Of a stretch of DNA of 22,698 bases, positions 15,341 to 22,698 are shown one piece after another. Below the pieces are notes generated by a model. That model was not told the origin of the DNA, did not search any database, and was given only the letters and a program-made list of their open reading frames with translations. This DNA comes from a virus. The stretch covers positions 1-22,698 of IMG/VR virus record IMGVR_UViG_3300008267_000589. The stretch is one strand, 5' to 3'. Position 1 is the stretch's first letter. Each line of letters begins with the position of its first letter. The position numbers were made by a program, and so were the translations under genes.

Positions 15341-18148
15341 ATGGCACAAGAAATACAAAATCAAAATGAGCAATTTAAACTTAATGCTCAAGCTGCTCTT
15401 ATATATTATGTAGAAGAAATTCTGCAAAAATATAGAGAAACATTTAAAAGTGAGAGAGGGCTTAGTCAGTTACTTTTTGAAGGCGTAGCAGATACATCTG
15501 CTGCAACTTCAGGTAGAGAATATTTTCCTTATGAAAATTTTGTCACTATAAGACATGACCAATTTTTCCCCTTTCCAGCTTCTGTTAGTGGTGAAAGTCC
15601 TGTACAGCCAATAGATTATTCTGCTAAAGGATCTTTTTCTGTTAATTCTTTGGACATGAATCCAAAAATTCAGGAAATTTTTGATATTTTTCCTGCAAGT
15701 TTATCGCAACATGTCACCGTTCAAGTTAAAATTTATAAAACATTTTTAATAAATGGGCTAGAATATGATTGGGAAGTACCTACCCTTATTAATCCAAATA
15801 TTGATATTACAACGGGTAAGCCATTTATTAATGATAAAACACAAAAAGAAGAAGATAACGCGACACAGCAAGCGGTTAAAATAATAAAAGCACAAAAATT
15901 ATATGCTGGCGTTGGTTTAACTTCTTTTTCATTTGATTATAAAGGCACCAACACAGCAGACACCGATGTTAATCTTGAGGCTCAATTAGAATTAATCATA
16001 ACTGAACCCAATGCACTATTAACAAAAATAAATCCATTTGTTGGAGAATATGCCTCTAGATGGTTAGCCAAACCTCCAGAGTCTTCTCAAACAACTTTTT
16101 GCTATTCAGATTTATTAACTAACGCACCAAACTCTTCTGAAAAAAAACGTTTTAATAATTTAGATTACAGAATAAAGGTATTAATAAATTATAATATAAA
16201 TGAACCTGCTTTAAGAGCGGAATACGATAATTTCGTTAAAAATTCTGCTAATTCTAATATTCCTATAGCCTCTGTAGATACCTTTATTGAAATTTTTAAA
16301 AGTTTTAAAAAAGTTCTTTATCTTGTTCCTCATAATCATGAAATGATTATTGAAAATATAAATTTTATTAAAGTAAGAATAAATTATATTGCTAGTATTA
16401 ATAGTATTTTAAATTCTGACAAAGCTGATATTTTAAATATCACAACTGCAAAATCTACTTTAAAAGGATTACAAGATCAATTAGATGAACAAAGAAAAGA
16501 AATAGAAAAACAAAAACAATTAATTCTTGGTGAAAAGATAGAAGGAAACACAGAAGAAGCTAAACAAAAAAGATTAGAGCAATTTGAAAAAGACAGTCCA
16601 TTAGTAAAAGATTTAGAGGATATAAAAAATAAAATTTTGTTAGCACAAGCAGAAGTTTATTCTTCTGTTTTAAATAAAATTTTATTTGATAATAAAAATA
16701 AAATGAATGGTATTAGAGGTCTTTATAGTGTTGAATTACCATCGCCATCTCTTGGAATGTCTTTGCAGCCTAAACCTATGACTTTACCTCCTACTGCTGC
16801 TGGAGGTGGCGGTGCTATTGGACAACAACAGCAGCAGCAAAATAAAGTTACTACTACTAATGTTGCTAATCCTTTAGTGCAAAAGCAAATAATTAGCTTT
16901 AATCGAATTGGTTTTGGAGAATATAGAAAAAAACTTGAAGAAGGCGGCGGATCTCTTATTAATTTGCGCGGAAATTTAATTGGCGGTACGGGTGTAAGAA
17001 CCGCTCAAGGAAGTGTTCTTAACCCAGTAGGTGTACAGGCTGCTAATGGACAAGAAATAAATAGTGCAGTTCAAACAGCCACTAATAGAGAAGTTAGTGC
17101 TGATACTATAAATGTGAGTGGTAACCAAAAAATAAGTTTTATATTTCTTGGAGATATATTAGATGTTTTATTAGAAGGCTTAAAAGCAGGAGATAAAAGT
17201 TCTAACCCGCCTCAATCAAGACCAAGAATAGTGTTGGGAGATATAAAATTAAAAATTCCAAAAGAATCCATAACGCTAACTTCAGACGAACCAAGAGAAA
17301 TAAATATTAATTTAGCTGATATACCAATATCTTTAGATCTATTCATGAAATTTTGGAGAGGTATTATAGAAAACAAACCAAGTAGTATCACTTTACATAC
17401 ATTCATGCAACTTTTATTAGATCGTTTGCTAAGACCAGTTTTAGCGCCACAATATTTTGATATGCCAACTGAATTTTCTAATAATAAATTAAAAATAGGC
17501 ACCAAACACTTAACAGTACCTTTTATGCAAGATTATGGAGGCTTAGTAGATTTTATAACTAGACGTAAAAAATCCTCAGATCTTTTTTTCGGCACCATTA
17601 GTCAAAGTGATTTTTCTAATAGACTTAAAACGGCATTAACAAATAATATTTCTAATGGCGTTGGAGATTATTTCATTCTTTACGATGCTACGTCTGCACC
17701 GGGAGAAATATTTAATAATAATGGAACTAAAGATTTGGATGTTAAAAAAGGTATTTTTCACATTGCCTTAAGACAATATAGTAGTATAGTAAAAAAAATT
17801 ACTTTTTCACGTATAGATTCACCCGGAACAAAAGAAGCTATAGCATCACAAGAAGGACAAACTACTAATTTAATTACTTTAAAACAATTATATCAATGTG
17901 AAATTACAACAGTACCAGCTTTAACATTTTTAAAACCGGGCGATACTATCTTTATTGATCCTTATTTATATATGTCTGGTAGAAATTTTGATTTAGCTAG
18001 CAGATTAGGAGTAGTAGGATATTTTCAAGTTATGACATCAAAATTTTCTTATAATAAGTCCGATATTCTTACTAAAAGTACAATAAAATGCAAGCAAATA
18101 GCTTGGATAGATGAATCTGGTAAGGTCGCTTCTCCAATGGGCAAATAA
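15341..18148 (+). CDS. Large baseplate / hub-type virion protein, function unproven
   Basis: A 935-aa protein between a LysM baseplate gene and another virion-type gene. No confident family name. The N-terminal third is beta-rich (about 60-230; for example YAGVGLTSFSFDYKGTN). A coiled coil spans about 373-446, then a Gly- and Gln-rich linker (about 485-502, including six glutamines). A C-terminal globular region (about 600-935) includes LTFLKPGDTIFIDP (about 860) and GVVGYFQVM (about 892), which recall phage baseplate hub domains with a final strand-rich, Cys-containing segment (IKCKQIAWID). It lacks its own Shine-Dalgarno: only TT separates the previous stop from its ATG, so translation is probably coupled. 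Best reading: baseplate hub or wedge component. Confidence 0.5.
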   Translation: MAQEIQNQNEQFKLNAQAALIYYVEEILQKYRETFKSERGLSQLLFEGVADTSAATSGREYFPYENFVTIRHDQFFPFPASVSGESPVQPIDYSAKGSFSVNSLDMNPKIQEIFDIFPASLSQHVTVQVKIYKTFLINGLEYDWEVPTLINPNIDITTGKPFINDKTQKEEDNATQQAVKIIKAQKLYAGVGLTSFSFDYKGTNTADTDVNLEAQLELIITEPNALLTKINPFVGEYASRWLAKPPESSQTTFCYSDLLTNAPNSSEKKRFNNLDYRIKVLINYNINEPALRAEYDNFVKNSANSNIPIASVDTFIEIFKSFKKVLYLVPHNHEMIIENINFIKVRINYIASINSILNSDKADILNITTAKSTLKGLQDQLDEQRKEIEKQKQLILGEKIEGNTEEAKQKRLEQFEKDSPLVKDLEDIKNKILLAQAEVYSSVLNKILFDNKNKMNGIRGLYSVELPSPSLGMSLQPKPMTLPPTAAGGGGAIGQQQQQQNKVTTTNVANPLVQKQIISFNRIGFGEYRKKLEEGGGSLINLRGNLIGGTGVRTAQGSVLNPVGVQAANGQEINSAVQTATNREVSADTINVSGNQKISFIFLGDILDVLLEGLKAGDKSSNPPQSRPRIVLGDIKLKIPKESITLTSDEPREININLADIPISLDLFMKFWRGIIENKPSSITLHTFMQLLLDRLLRPVLAPQYFDMPTEFSNNKLKIGTKHLTVPFMQDYGGLVDFITRRKKSSDLFFGTISQSDFSNRLKTALTNNISNGVGDYFILYDATSAPGEIFNNNGTKDLDVKKGIFHIALRQYSSIVKKITFSRIDSPGTKEAIASQEGQTTNLITLKQLYQCEITTVPALTFLKPGDTIFIDPYLYMSGRNFDLASRLGVVGYFQVMTSKFSYNKSDILTKSTIKCKQIAWIDESGKVASPMGK

Positions 18149-18155
18149 TTAATTT

Positions 18156-19496
18156 ATGAGTTATGATAATGATATAATACAGCAAATAAAATTAGATGGA
18201 TATCCAGAATTTTCTAATAATAATACTAAATCTATTAGTGTTTTATATAATGCTAGACAAAAATATATTACAGAATCAATAAGTGTTATAGAAAATATAA
18301 ACTTTAGACAAAATCCTGATTTTAATATACCTTTTGGTGATATATATAATGAAAATCTATTATACGGAATTTTAGATGATGAAAACGACATAGTTTTACC
18401 AAGAGCAGATGCTATCGTAGACGTAAAACAATTTTTCAATTTTTCTAATCAATCATTATTATTGCAAGATTTTTGTGCAGAAGCAATTCAAAAAATGAAA
18501 GCTTATTATCACGAAGGATCATTATTAGGAAAATTTTCACAAGAGTCTAAATATGGAAATTTTCAAATTATTAAAACATATAGTGATGTAGCTAGCGAAC
18601 ATAAGGGAATGCATGCTGTTTTTGCAATAAATTTTAAAGAAAATATTTTAGCACAGCAAAATTTAAACTCACAAATAACAGATCATAAAACATTTATTGA
18701 TAAGTATGTTAATTTTTTAAAAGCAGCTTCTAGAAATTATGCTATTACTTTATCTCAAGCAGTTTTATACAGTAACATAAATCGTTTTTCTAGTGGTATT
18801 ATGTTTACTATTGATGAAAATGATGCTGGCGATGATACTATAAAATATGAAGAATATTTATTTAGTCCTAACTTTTTTGCATTTGCTGAAATGTGTAAAA
18901 GATTTGGATTTAAAATTGATAAAAATATTCCTTGGTTACTATATGCCGACATAAGCTCGCCAGCTATGTTAGGAAATGTTGGCGGTCATAAAGGATATCT
19001 AGCAAAAAGAAATATTTTTAATATAAAACAGTTTTTTCAACAAAGATATACAAAAGTATATAAATTAGATTTGGAATTTTTAAAGACAAATTTATATCTT
19101 GCATATCTAACTTTTATTTCTGAAGGAAATAATTTTTATAAAGAAAGTGATAACAAGCTTTGTCAAGCGGATGCTAAAATATATAATGTAAAAGAAAGAA
19201 AAATAGTTACTTTTGATCAATTTACAAAAGATTTTCCGGATACTTTTTGGTTAAGACTGTATACGTATTTTAGAAATGTTGAAACCAAAAGAGGCTTGAC
19301 GCAAACGCAATTTGATAATATAGTAAGAGAAGCTAATCAGTATGTAAAATATAATCGAAATAATGATGCGATGAAATATATTAATGATTATTTTAAAGAC
19401 TATAAATATTTGGCATATGTTTCCTCTTTACAAAAAAATGAAGAAGTAGTACAAGATAAAGTATCTAATGCCGGTGAACCAATAATACATTTATAG
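18156..19496 (+). CDS. Virion-type structural protein of unknown function
   Basis: A 446-aa protein that I do not recognise with confidence. It is rich in Asn, Tyr, Phe, Lys and Ile, with no signal peptide or membrane segment. Notable blocks are FGFKIDKNIPWLLYADISSP (about 249-268), a conserved-looking segment of the kind I associate with uncharacterised virion proteins of T4-like phages, and a basic helical stretch around 280-300 (IKQFFQQRYTKVYKLD). It follows the large baseplate-type gene by 7 bases and lacks a good ribosome site (GGG about 16 bases upstream), so it is probably translated by coupling and co-assembles with it. It is the last particle-type gene before the replication module. 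Lysine is mostly AAA, the opposite of the capsid gene. Confidence 0.45.
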   Translation: MSYDNDIIQQIKLDGYPEFSNNNTKSISVLYNARQKYITESISVIENINFRQNPDFNIPFGDIYNENLLYGILDDENDIVLPRADAIVDVKQFFNFSNQSLLLQDFCAEAIQKMKAYYHEGSLLGKFSQESKYGNFQIIKTYSDVASEHKGMHAVFAINFKENILAQQNLNSQITDHKTFIDKYVNFLKAASRNYAITLSQAVLYSNINRFSSGIMFTIDENDAGDDTIKYEEYLFSPNFFAFAEMCKRFGFKIDKNIPWLLYADISSPAMLGNVGGHKGYLAKRNIFNIKQFFQQRYTKVYKLDLEFLKTNLYLAYLTFISEGNNFYKESDNKLCQADAKIYNVKERKIVTFDQFTKDFPDTFWLRLYTYFRNVETKRGLTQTQFDNIVREANQYVKYNRNNDAMKYINDYFKDYKYLAYVSSLQKNEEVVQDKVSNAGEPIIHL

Positions 19497-19504
19497 GTAC
19501 TAAT

Positions 19505-20719
19505 TTGCTATTTCAAACTCTTGACGATAAGAATGAATGCGTAGGATTTTACGCAGAAGAAAAATTACAATTTCATAAACCATTACCAAATAATCTTTCA
19601 GCTACATGGTCATATTCTGGATTCTTGAAGGGAAAAAATATTGACTACGCACAATTATATTGTGATGGTAAAAATTTAGATGAAGTTTGTCCAGAATATC
19701 TAAAAGAAGATTGGACAAACATTAATAAAAAACTTAAGAGCATTGTTGCATCTTGTATTGAGTCAAAAGTTTCTCTTCGTGAAAACTGTTTTTTTGATTT
19801 GACGCCGCAACGTTTTCTTATTGAATATTGCCATTTACGTAATCAAATTACACAGCATATTTTTGACACGGTTCCAAGACCAGCAGAATATGCATTCTAT
19901 AAAAGATTTAATGAATTATTACATGATATTAAAAGCCGTGATCTAAATATTGATCTTGAAGGTATCAAAAACAAACTAGCAAAAGAAAATGCTATGGCTT
20001 TTTATAAAAAGATTGCCAACGGCACAAACCATATTTCCTATGATATGTTTTCGTCCATCACAGGACGTTTGACGGTTAACAAAAATAGCTTTCCTATATT
20101 GACTTTCCCAAAACAATATCGTAGTATCTTAAGGCCACAAAATGATTGGTTTGTTGTTTTTGATATGAATGCCGCCGAACTACGCACAGCTTTGGCTTTA
20201 AACGGTAAAGTGCAACCAGAAGGGGACTTGCACGGTTGGAGTGCCGAAAACGTTTTTAAAGGGCAGCTAGACCGCTCTAAAGCGAAAGAAACAGCAACAG
20301 CTTGGTTGTACAACTCACATTCTCCTCTTTCCGTGCAATATGATAAGGAGTTATCTGCCTTATATGATAAGCAGGCATTACTTAATAAGTATTGGATTGA
20401 TGGGTATGTAGAAACGCCATTTAATAGGAAGATTCAGGCAGACGAACATCACGCTATATCTTACCTAAATCAATCTACTTTTATTGATATGTTCCACCGT
20501 CAAATTATTAAGATAGATGATTTCTTGCAGGGTAAGAAAAGTTTTGTTTCTTTTCTTGTTCACGATGAATTTGTTTTGGACGTAACAAATGATGAGAAAA
20601 ATGATATAGTCGAAATAATTAAGATATTGCAGAATACACCATATGGTAAGTTTCCAGTAAATGTTAAAGCTGGAAAGAATTATGGTGAATTAAAGAAACT
20701 AAATTTAAAGGTAGAATAA
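19505..20719 (+). CDS. Compact family A DNA polymerase lacking a 3'-5' exonuclease domain
   Basis: Template-directed DNA synthesis. All three family A motifs are present. Motif A is FVVFDMNAAELR (D220, E225, R227, equal to DYSQIELR of Pol I). Motif B has R257, K261 and Y269 in the spacing of R754/K758/Y766. Motif C is VHDEF (H353, D354, E355). TGRLT (186-190) and GYVETPFNRK (300-309) are also family features. Catalytic aspartates and the O-helix Arg/Lys are intact, so activity is likely. Oddities: Thr265 replaces the Phe/Tyr that governs dideoxynucleotide choice, Asn270 replaces the usual Gly, and the fingers are shortened. No exonuclease domain fits in the first 180 residues. At 404 aa it is about the size of an isolated polymerase domain. 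Start: TTG, with AGG seven bases upstream; no ATG is available before residue 164. Confidence 0.88.
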   Translation: MLFQTLDDKNECVGFYAEEKLQFHKPLPNNLSATWSYSGFLKGKNIDYAQLYCDGKNLDEVCPEYLKEDWTNINKKLKSIVASCIESKVSLRENCFFDLTPQRFLIEYCHLRNQITQHIFDTVPRPAEYAFYKRFNELLHDIKSRDLNIDLEGIKNKLAKENAMAFYKKIANGTNHISYDMFSSITGRLTVNKNSFPILTFPKQYRSILRPQNDWFVVFDMNAAELRTALALNGKVQPEGDLHGWSAENVFKGQLDRSKAKETATAWLYNSHSPLSVQYDKELSALYDKQALLNKYWIDGYVETPFNRKIQADEHHAISYLNQSTFIDMFHRQIIKIDDFLQGKKSFVSFLVHDEFVLDVTNDEKNDIVEIIKILQNTPYGKFPVNVKAGKNYGELKKLNLKVE

Positions 20720-21543
20720 TGAAAACTGTTATTTGTCTAGGACCAAAAGCATGTGACGTTGGAGAACTTTTTGAAGAAAAAGAGGGATTCCAAGTTAAAC
20801 TGATTGATAAAGAAATTGAAGGTGAAAATTGTTATGGTTTACAGAGACAAAAGATACCAGAAGATTATGAAAAAAATGTACCAGATTTAAGTGATTTTTT
20901 CAAAGATGTTCATAATGAAATACTATTTATTACAAGCGGAGATTGTGACGTTTTAAGTTGTTCTTTGAAAGTTTTAGAACAGATAAAATATAAAAATATT
21001 TCTGTTGTTTATCTACGACCAGAGAGAATGTTTCTTGGTAAAAATGGAGCACTTCAAGATAAATTAGCTTTTAATGTTTTTCAAGAATATGCACGTTCTG
21101 GTTTATTTAAACGACTATATTTAGTTGATGAAACATTGACAGAATTAATAATGGATGATACTCCTATAACAGAAATATATGAAGAGTATTTAAAACTATT
21201 ACATAATATAATTATTTATATTAATTCATTAAACGATGATTCGCTAATAGATCATTATTCTCCTCCAAGCGATGCAGCCAGAATAAGTACATTTGCCTTT
21301 TATGATTTAAAGACGGACAGCGAAAGGCAAATGTATACAATGGAAATGATAGAGCATAAAGAATATCATTTTTTCTTTACCGAAGAAACAATTAATTCAA
21401 ACAAAAAATTGATGCGAGAAATAAAAGAAAAATTAAAAAACAAAGTTGCAAACGGTATGAAGGCTTGTTATACTATTCGGAGAACAAATAGCAGTGCAGA
21501 TTTTTGTTTTGTAGTTCATAATAGCAAAGCAGTTCAACTATAG
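20719..21543 (+). CDS. Unknown protein, possible tubulin/FtsZ-like fold
   Basis: A 274-aa protein whose ATG overlaps the polymerase stop (TAATG), with AAAGG upstream; the two are probably translated together. I do not recognise it firmly. The N-terminus (TVICLGPKACDVGELF, then FQVKLID, residues 3-30) looks like a nucleotide-binding Rossmann-type strand-loop-helix-strand. It is followed by LFITSGDCD (69-77), VVYLRPERMFLG (96-107), a helix (114-128, LAFNVFQEYARSG) and LYLVDE. This order matches the tubulin/FtsZ layout, and the last 90 residues are beta-rich as in its C-terminal domain. The GGGTGTG signature is not present, so GTP use is doubtful. Alternative: an unrelated Rossmann-like accessory replication factor. 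Confidence 0.35.
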   Translation: MKTVICLGPKACDVGELFEEKEGFQVKLIDKEIEGENCYGLQRQKIPEDYEKNVPDLSDFFKDVHNEILFITSGDCDVLSCSLKVLEQIKYKNISVVYLRPERMFLGKNGALQDKLAFNVFQEYARSGLFKRLYLVDETLTELIMDDTPITEIYEEYLKLLHNIIIYINSLNDDSLIDHYSPPSDAARISTFAFYDLKTDSERQMYTMEMIEHKEYHFFFTEETINSNKKLMREIKEKLKNKVANGMKACYTIRRTNSSADFCFVVHNSKAVQL

Positions 21544-21550
21544 GTGAATA

Positions 21551-21793
21551 ATGAAAAGTTATCATGCAACTTATAAAAAGAAAAATGGCGATGTGCGAAA
21601 TATGCATTTTGCAAAATTAAATGATTTGCCAAGCCAGTTTGTTTCTGATAAGATTAAGGGCGGAAATCAACAACATAATTTAGATGAAGGCATGGAACTA
21701 GTTTGGGATCTTGATGCAAATGGATTCCGAATCTTCAATTGGAAAACAGTTGAAGGCGCTGTAAAAGAAGAAGAAGTAAATTTTGTACTTTAA
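21551..21793 (+). CDS. Small protein, DUF2693 / WYL_2-like (SH3-like barrel) candidate
   Basis: An 80-aa protein 7 bases after the previous stop with an AGGTGA ribosome site. The pattern (YKKKNGDVRNMHF at 8-20, later ELVWDLDANGFRIFNW at 49-64) matches the strand order of short phage proteins of the DUF2693/WYL_2 type, which have K-x-x-G-x-x-R-x-M near the start and VWD...W/F-R-x-F near the end. These are predicted SH3-like barrels with no settled function, common in T4-like phages. Its stop codon is the first base pair region of a hairpin in the gp32 leader. Family membership is from memory of the pattern. Confidence 0.4.
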   Translation: MKSYHATYKKKNGDVRNMHFAKLNDLPSQFVSDKIKGGNQQHNLDEGMELVWDLDANGFRIFNWKTVEGAVKEEEVNFVL

Positions 21794-21864
21794 CTGTAGC
21801 GCAGACCGTGTTACAGTTCATAACAGTTAGCGGGAGATTTACCGACTAACAAGGAGATAAACAC
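21791..21864 (+). promoter_or_regulatory. Structured mRNA leader of the gp32-like gene
   Basis: Two tandem hairpins precede the gp32 start. Hairpin 1 is AACTGTA (21792-21798) with TACAGTT (21812-21818), extendable inward by G-U and C-G pairs to a 5-nt loop AGACC. Hairpin 2 is GTTAG-CGG (21826-21833) with CCG-A-CTAAC (21842-21850), with one bulged A and loop GAGATTTA. The left arm TAACTGT (21791-21797) can instead pair with ACAGTTA (21823-21829), which breaks both hairpins. The AAGGAG ribosome site follows directly. T4 gp32 controls its own translation through a leader pseudoknot, so a related role is plausible but unproven. Confidence 0.5.
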
Positions 21865-22641
21865 ATGGGTATCGACGTAAAGAAAATGAAAGCAAAGCTT
21901 CAAGCACTACAAAACAAGGGCGGTTCTGGCAGCAAGACTCTTTTCTGGAGTCCAAAAGAAGGTCAAAATTATTCACTCCGTATTGTTCCAACACCAGACG
22001 GTGATCCATTCAAGGAATATTGGTTCCATTATGAACTAGGCACACAGGGCGGTTTCCTCTGTCCAAAGAAGAACTTTGGCGATCAATGCGCTGCTTGTGA
22101 TTTTGCTAGCAAGCTCTACAAGGAAAAGGATGAAGAATCATCCAAGATGGCAAAGAAGTTCCTTCCACGCCAACGCTTCTTCTCTCCTGTGCTTGTACGC
22201 GGCGAAGAGAAGGAAGGTCTAAAGGTTTGGGGTTATGGCAAGAATGCCTACCAAGATCTTATCAATCTTGTTCTAAATCCAGATTACGGCGATATTACGG
22301 ATCCAGAAGCTGGAACTGATTTGTCCATTCATTCAGCTAAGGCTCCCGGTCAATCTTTCCCAACCACAAAGATTACTCCTGCTCGTAAGACTAGCAAGCT
22401 TTGTCAAGGTACTGATGTAGAGTGCAAGGAATTACTTGAGACTCTTCCAGATTTTGAAAAGCTCCATACCCGTAAGTCTTCACAAGAAGTATCAACCATT
22501 CTTGATGAATATCTTGCTGGCGCAGATAATGATGCCGATGCAGAAGCTTCTTCAAGCGAAACCAAGAAGTATTCTGCTGCAACACCAGTAAAGTCTAAGA
22601 GCGCTGTAGATTCTGCATTTGAAGAGTTAATGTCTAATTAA
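21865..22641 (+). CDS. Single-stranded DNA-binding protein (gp32-like)
   Basis: Coats single-stranded DNA during replication, recombination and repair. This 258-aa protein has the gp32 layout. A short basic N-terminal segment (MGIDVKKMKAKLQAL) serves in cooperative binding. A core OB-type domain carries the zinc site H55, C66, C75, C78 (H-x10-C-x8-C-x2-C; T4 has H-x12-C-x9-C-x2-C). An acidic/serine-rich linker (about 218-232) leads to a final SAVDSAFEELMSN tail, equivalent to the acidic C-terminus that recruits other replication proteins. It is shorter than T4 gp32 (301 aa). Lysine codons are mostly AAG, as in the capsid gene, consistent with high abundance. Strong AAGGAG site 9 bases before the ATG; a structured leader precedes it and a terminator follows. 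Confidence 0.93.
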   Translation: MGIDVKKMKAKLQALQNKGGSGSKTLFWSPKEGQNYSLRIVPTPDGDPFKEYWFHYELGTQGGFLCPKKNFGDQCAACDFASKLYKEKDEESSKMAKKFLPRQRFFSPVLVRGEEKEGLKVWGYGKNAYQDLINLVLNPDYGDITDPEAGTDLSIHSAKAPGQSFPTTKITPARKTSKLCQGTDVECKELLETLPDFEKLHTRKSSQEVSTILDEYLAGADNDADAEASSSETKKYSAATPVKSKSAVDSAFEELMSN

Positions 22642-22664
22642 CAAAGTGAATAGAGTATAGTATA

Positions 22665-22698
22665 AAGAAGGGAACAGGGTAAAACTTGTTCCCTTCTT
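22665..22698 (+). terminator. Intrinsic terminator after the gp32-like gene
   Basis: AAGAAGGGAACA (22665-22676) pairs perfectly (12 bp) with TGTTCCCTTCTT (22687-22698) across a 10-nt loop. The window ends on the stem, so the T tract cannot be seen. It lies 24 bases after the gp32 stop. Confidence 0.8.

Noticed and set aside
16820-16840. Glutamine-codon repeat (CAA/CAG) as a phase-variable tract
   Set aside because: Only six mixed CAA/CAG codons in a linker; triplet changes would not alter the frame.

Overview
This window is a piece of a tailed phage with a contractile tail (a myovirus) of the broad T4-like lineage, though not a close relative of T4. All 17 genes found with an ordinary start lie on the + strand, tightly packed, with good Shine-Dalgarno sites in AT-rich DNA. 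There are no tRNAs, CRISPR arrays, insertion sequences or integration genes. The assignment rests on a major capsid protein with gp23 hallmarks (including a predicted prohead-protease cleavage site), a contractile sheath, tail-tube proteins, a tape measure and a gp32-type single-stranded-DNA-binding protein. The host cannot be named from this DNA; no photosynthesis or other host-specific genes are present.

Layout. (1) Head, 34-3600: scaffold/prohead core protein, then major capsid protein, closed by a strong intrinsic terminator. (2) Neck, 3660-5344: gp13-like and gp14-like proteins. (3) Tail, 5445-11233: a very long sheath (935 aa), a tail tube protein, a second tube-like protein with a long coiled-coil tail, and a gp26-like hub/tail-assembly protein. 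That last gene appears to continue into a 59-codon extension by a programmed frameshift; a terminator follows. (4) Tape measure and baseplate, 11314-19496: tape measure, a gp48/gp54-like tube/baseplate candidate, a gp53-like LysM protein, a 935-aa baseplate/hub candidate and an unrecognised 446-aa virion-type protein. (5) DNA metabolism, 19505-22698: a compact exonuclease-less family A DNA polymerase starting at TTG, an unrecognised protein that may have a tubulin/FtsZ-like fold, a small beta-rich (DUF2693/WYL_2-like) protein, and gp32, followed by a terminator at the window edge.

How it fits together. Genes 1-13 build the particle: scaffold and capsid make the prohead, the neck proteins close it after packaging, and sheath, tube, tape measure and baseplate proteins build the tail. 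Portal, prohead protease and terminase are not here and presumably lie outside the window. The last four genes are replication-linked and sit directly downstream of the virion genes, with only 8 bases between the two modules.

The most noteworthy points are: (a) the frameshift architecture at the end of the gp26-like gene, consisting of a T7 run, an orphan in-phase extension with no usable start codon, and an upstream GC-rich hairpin made from eight consecutive G-ending codons; (b) a family A polymerase in a T4-like setting, with an unusual O-helix residue; (c) tandem, mutually exclusive RNA structures in the gp32 leader; (d) a tail-tube paralogue fused to a coiled coil; (e) the possible tubulin-like protein.
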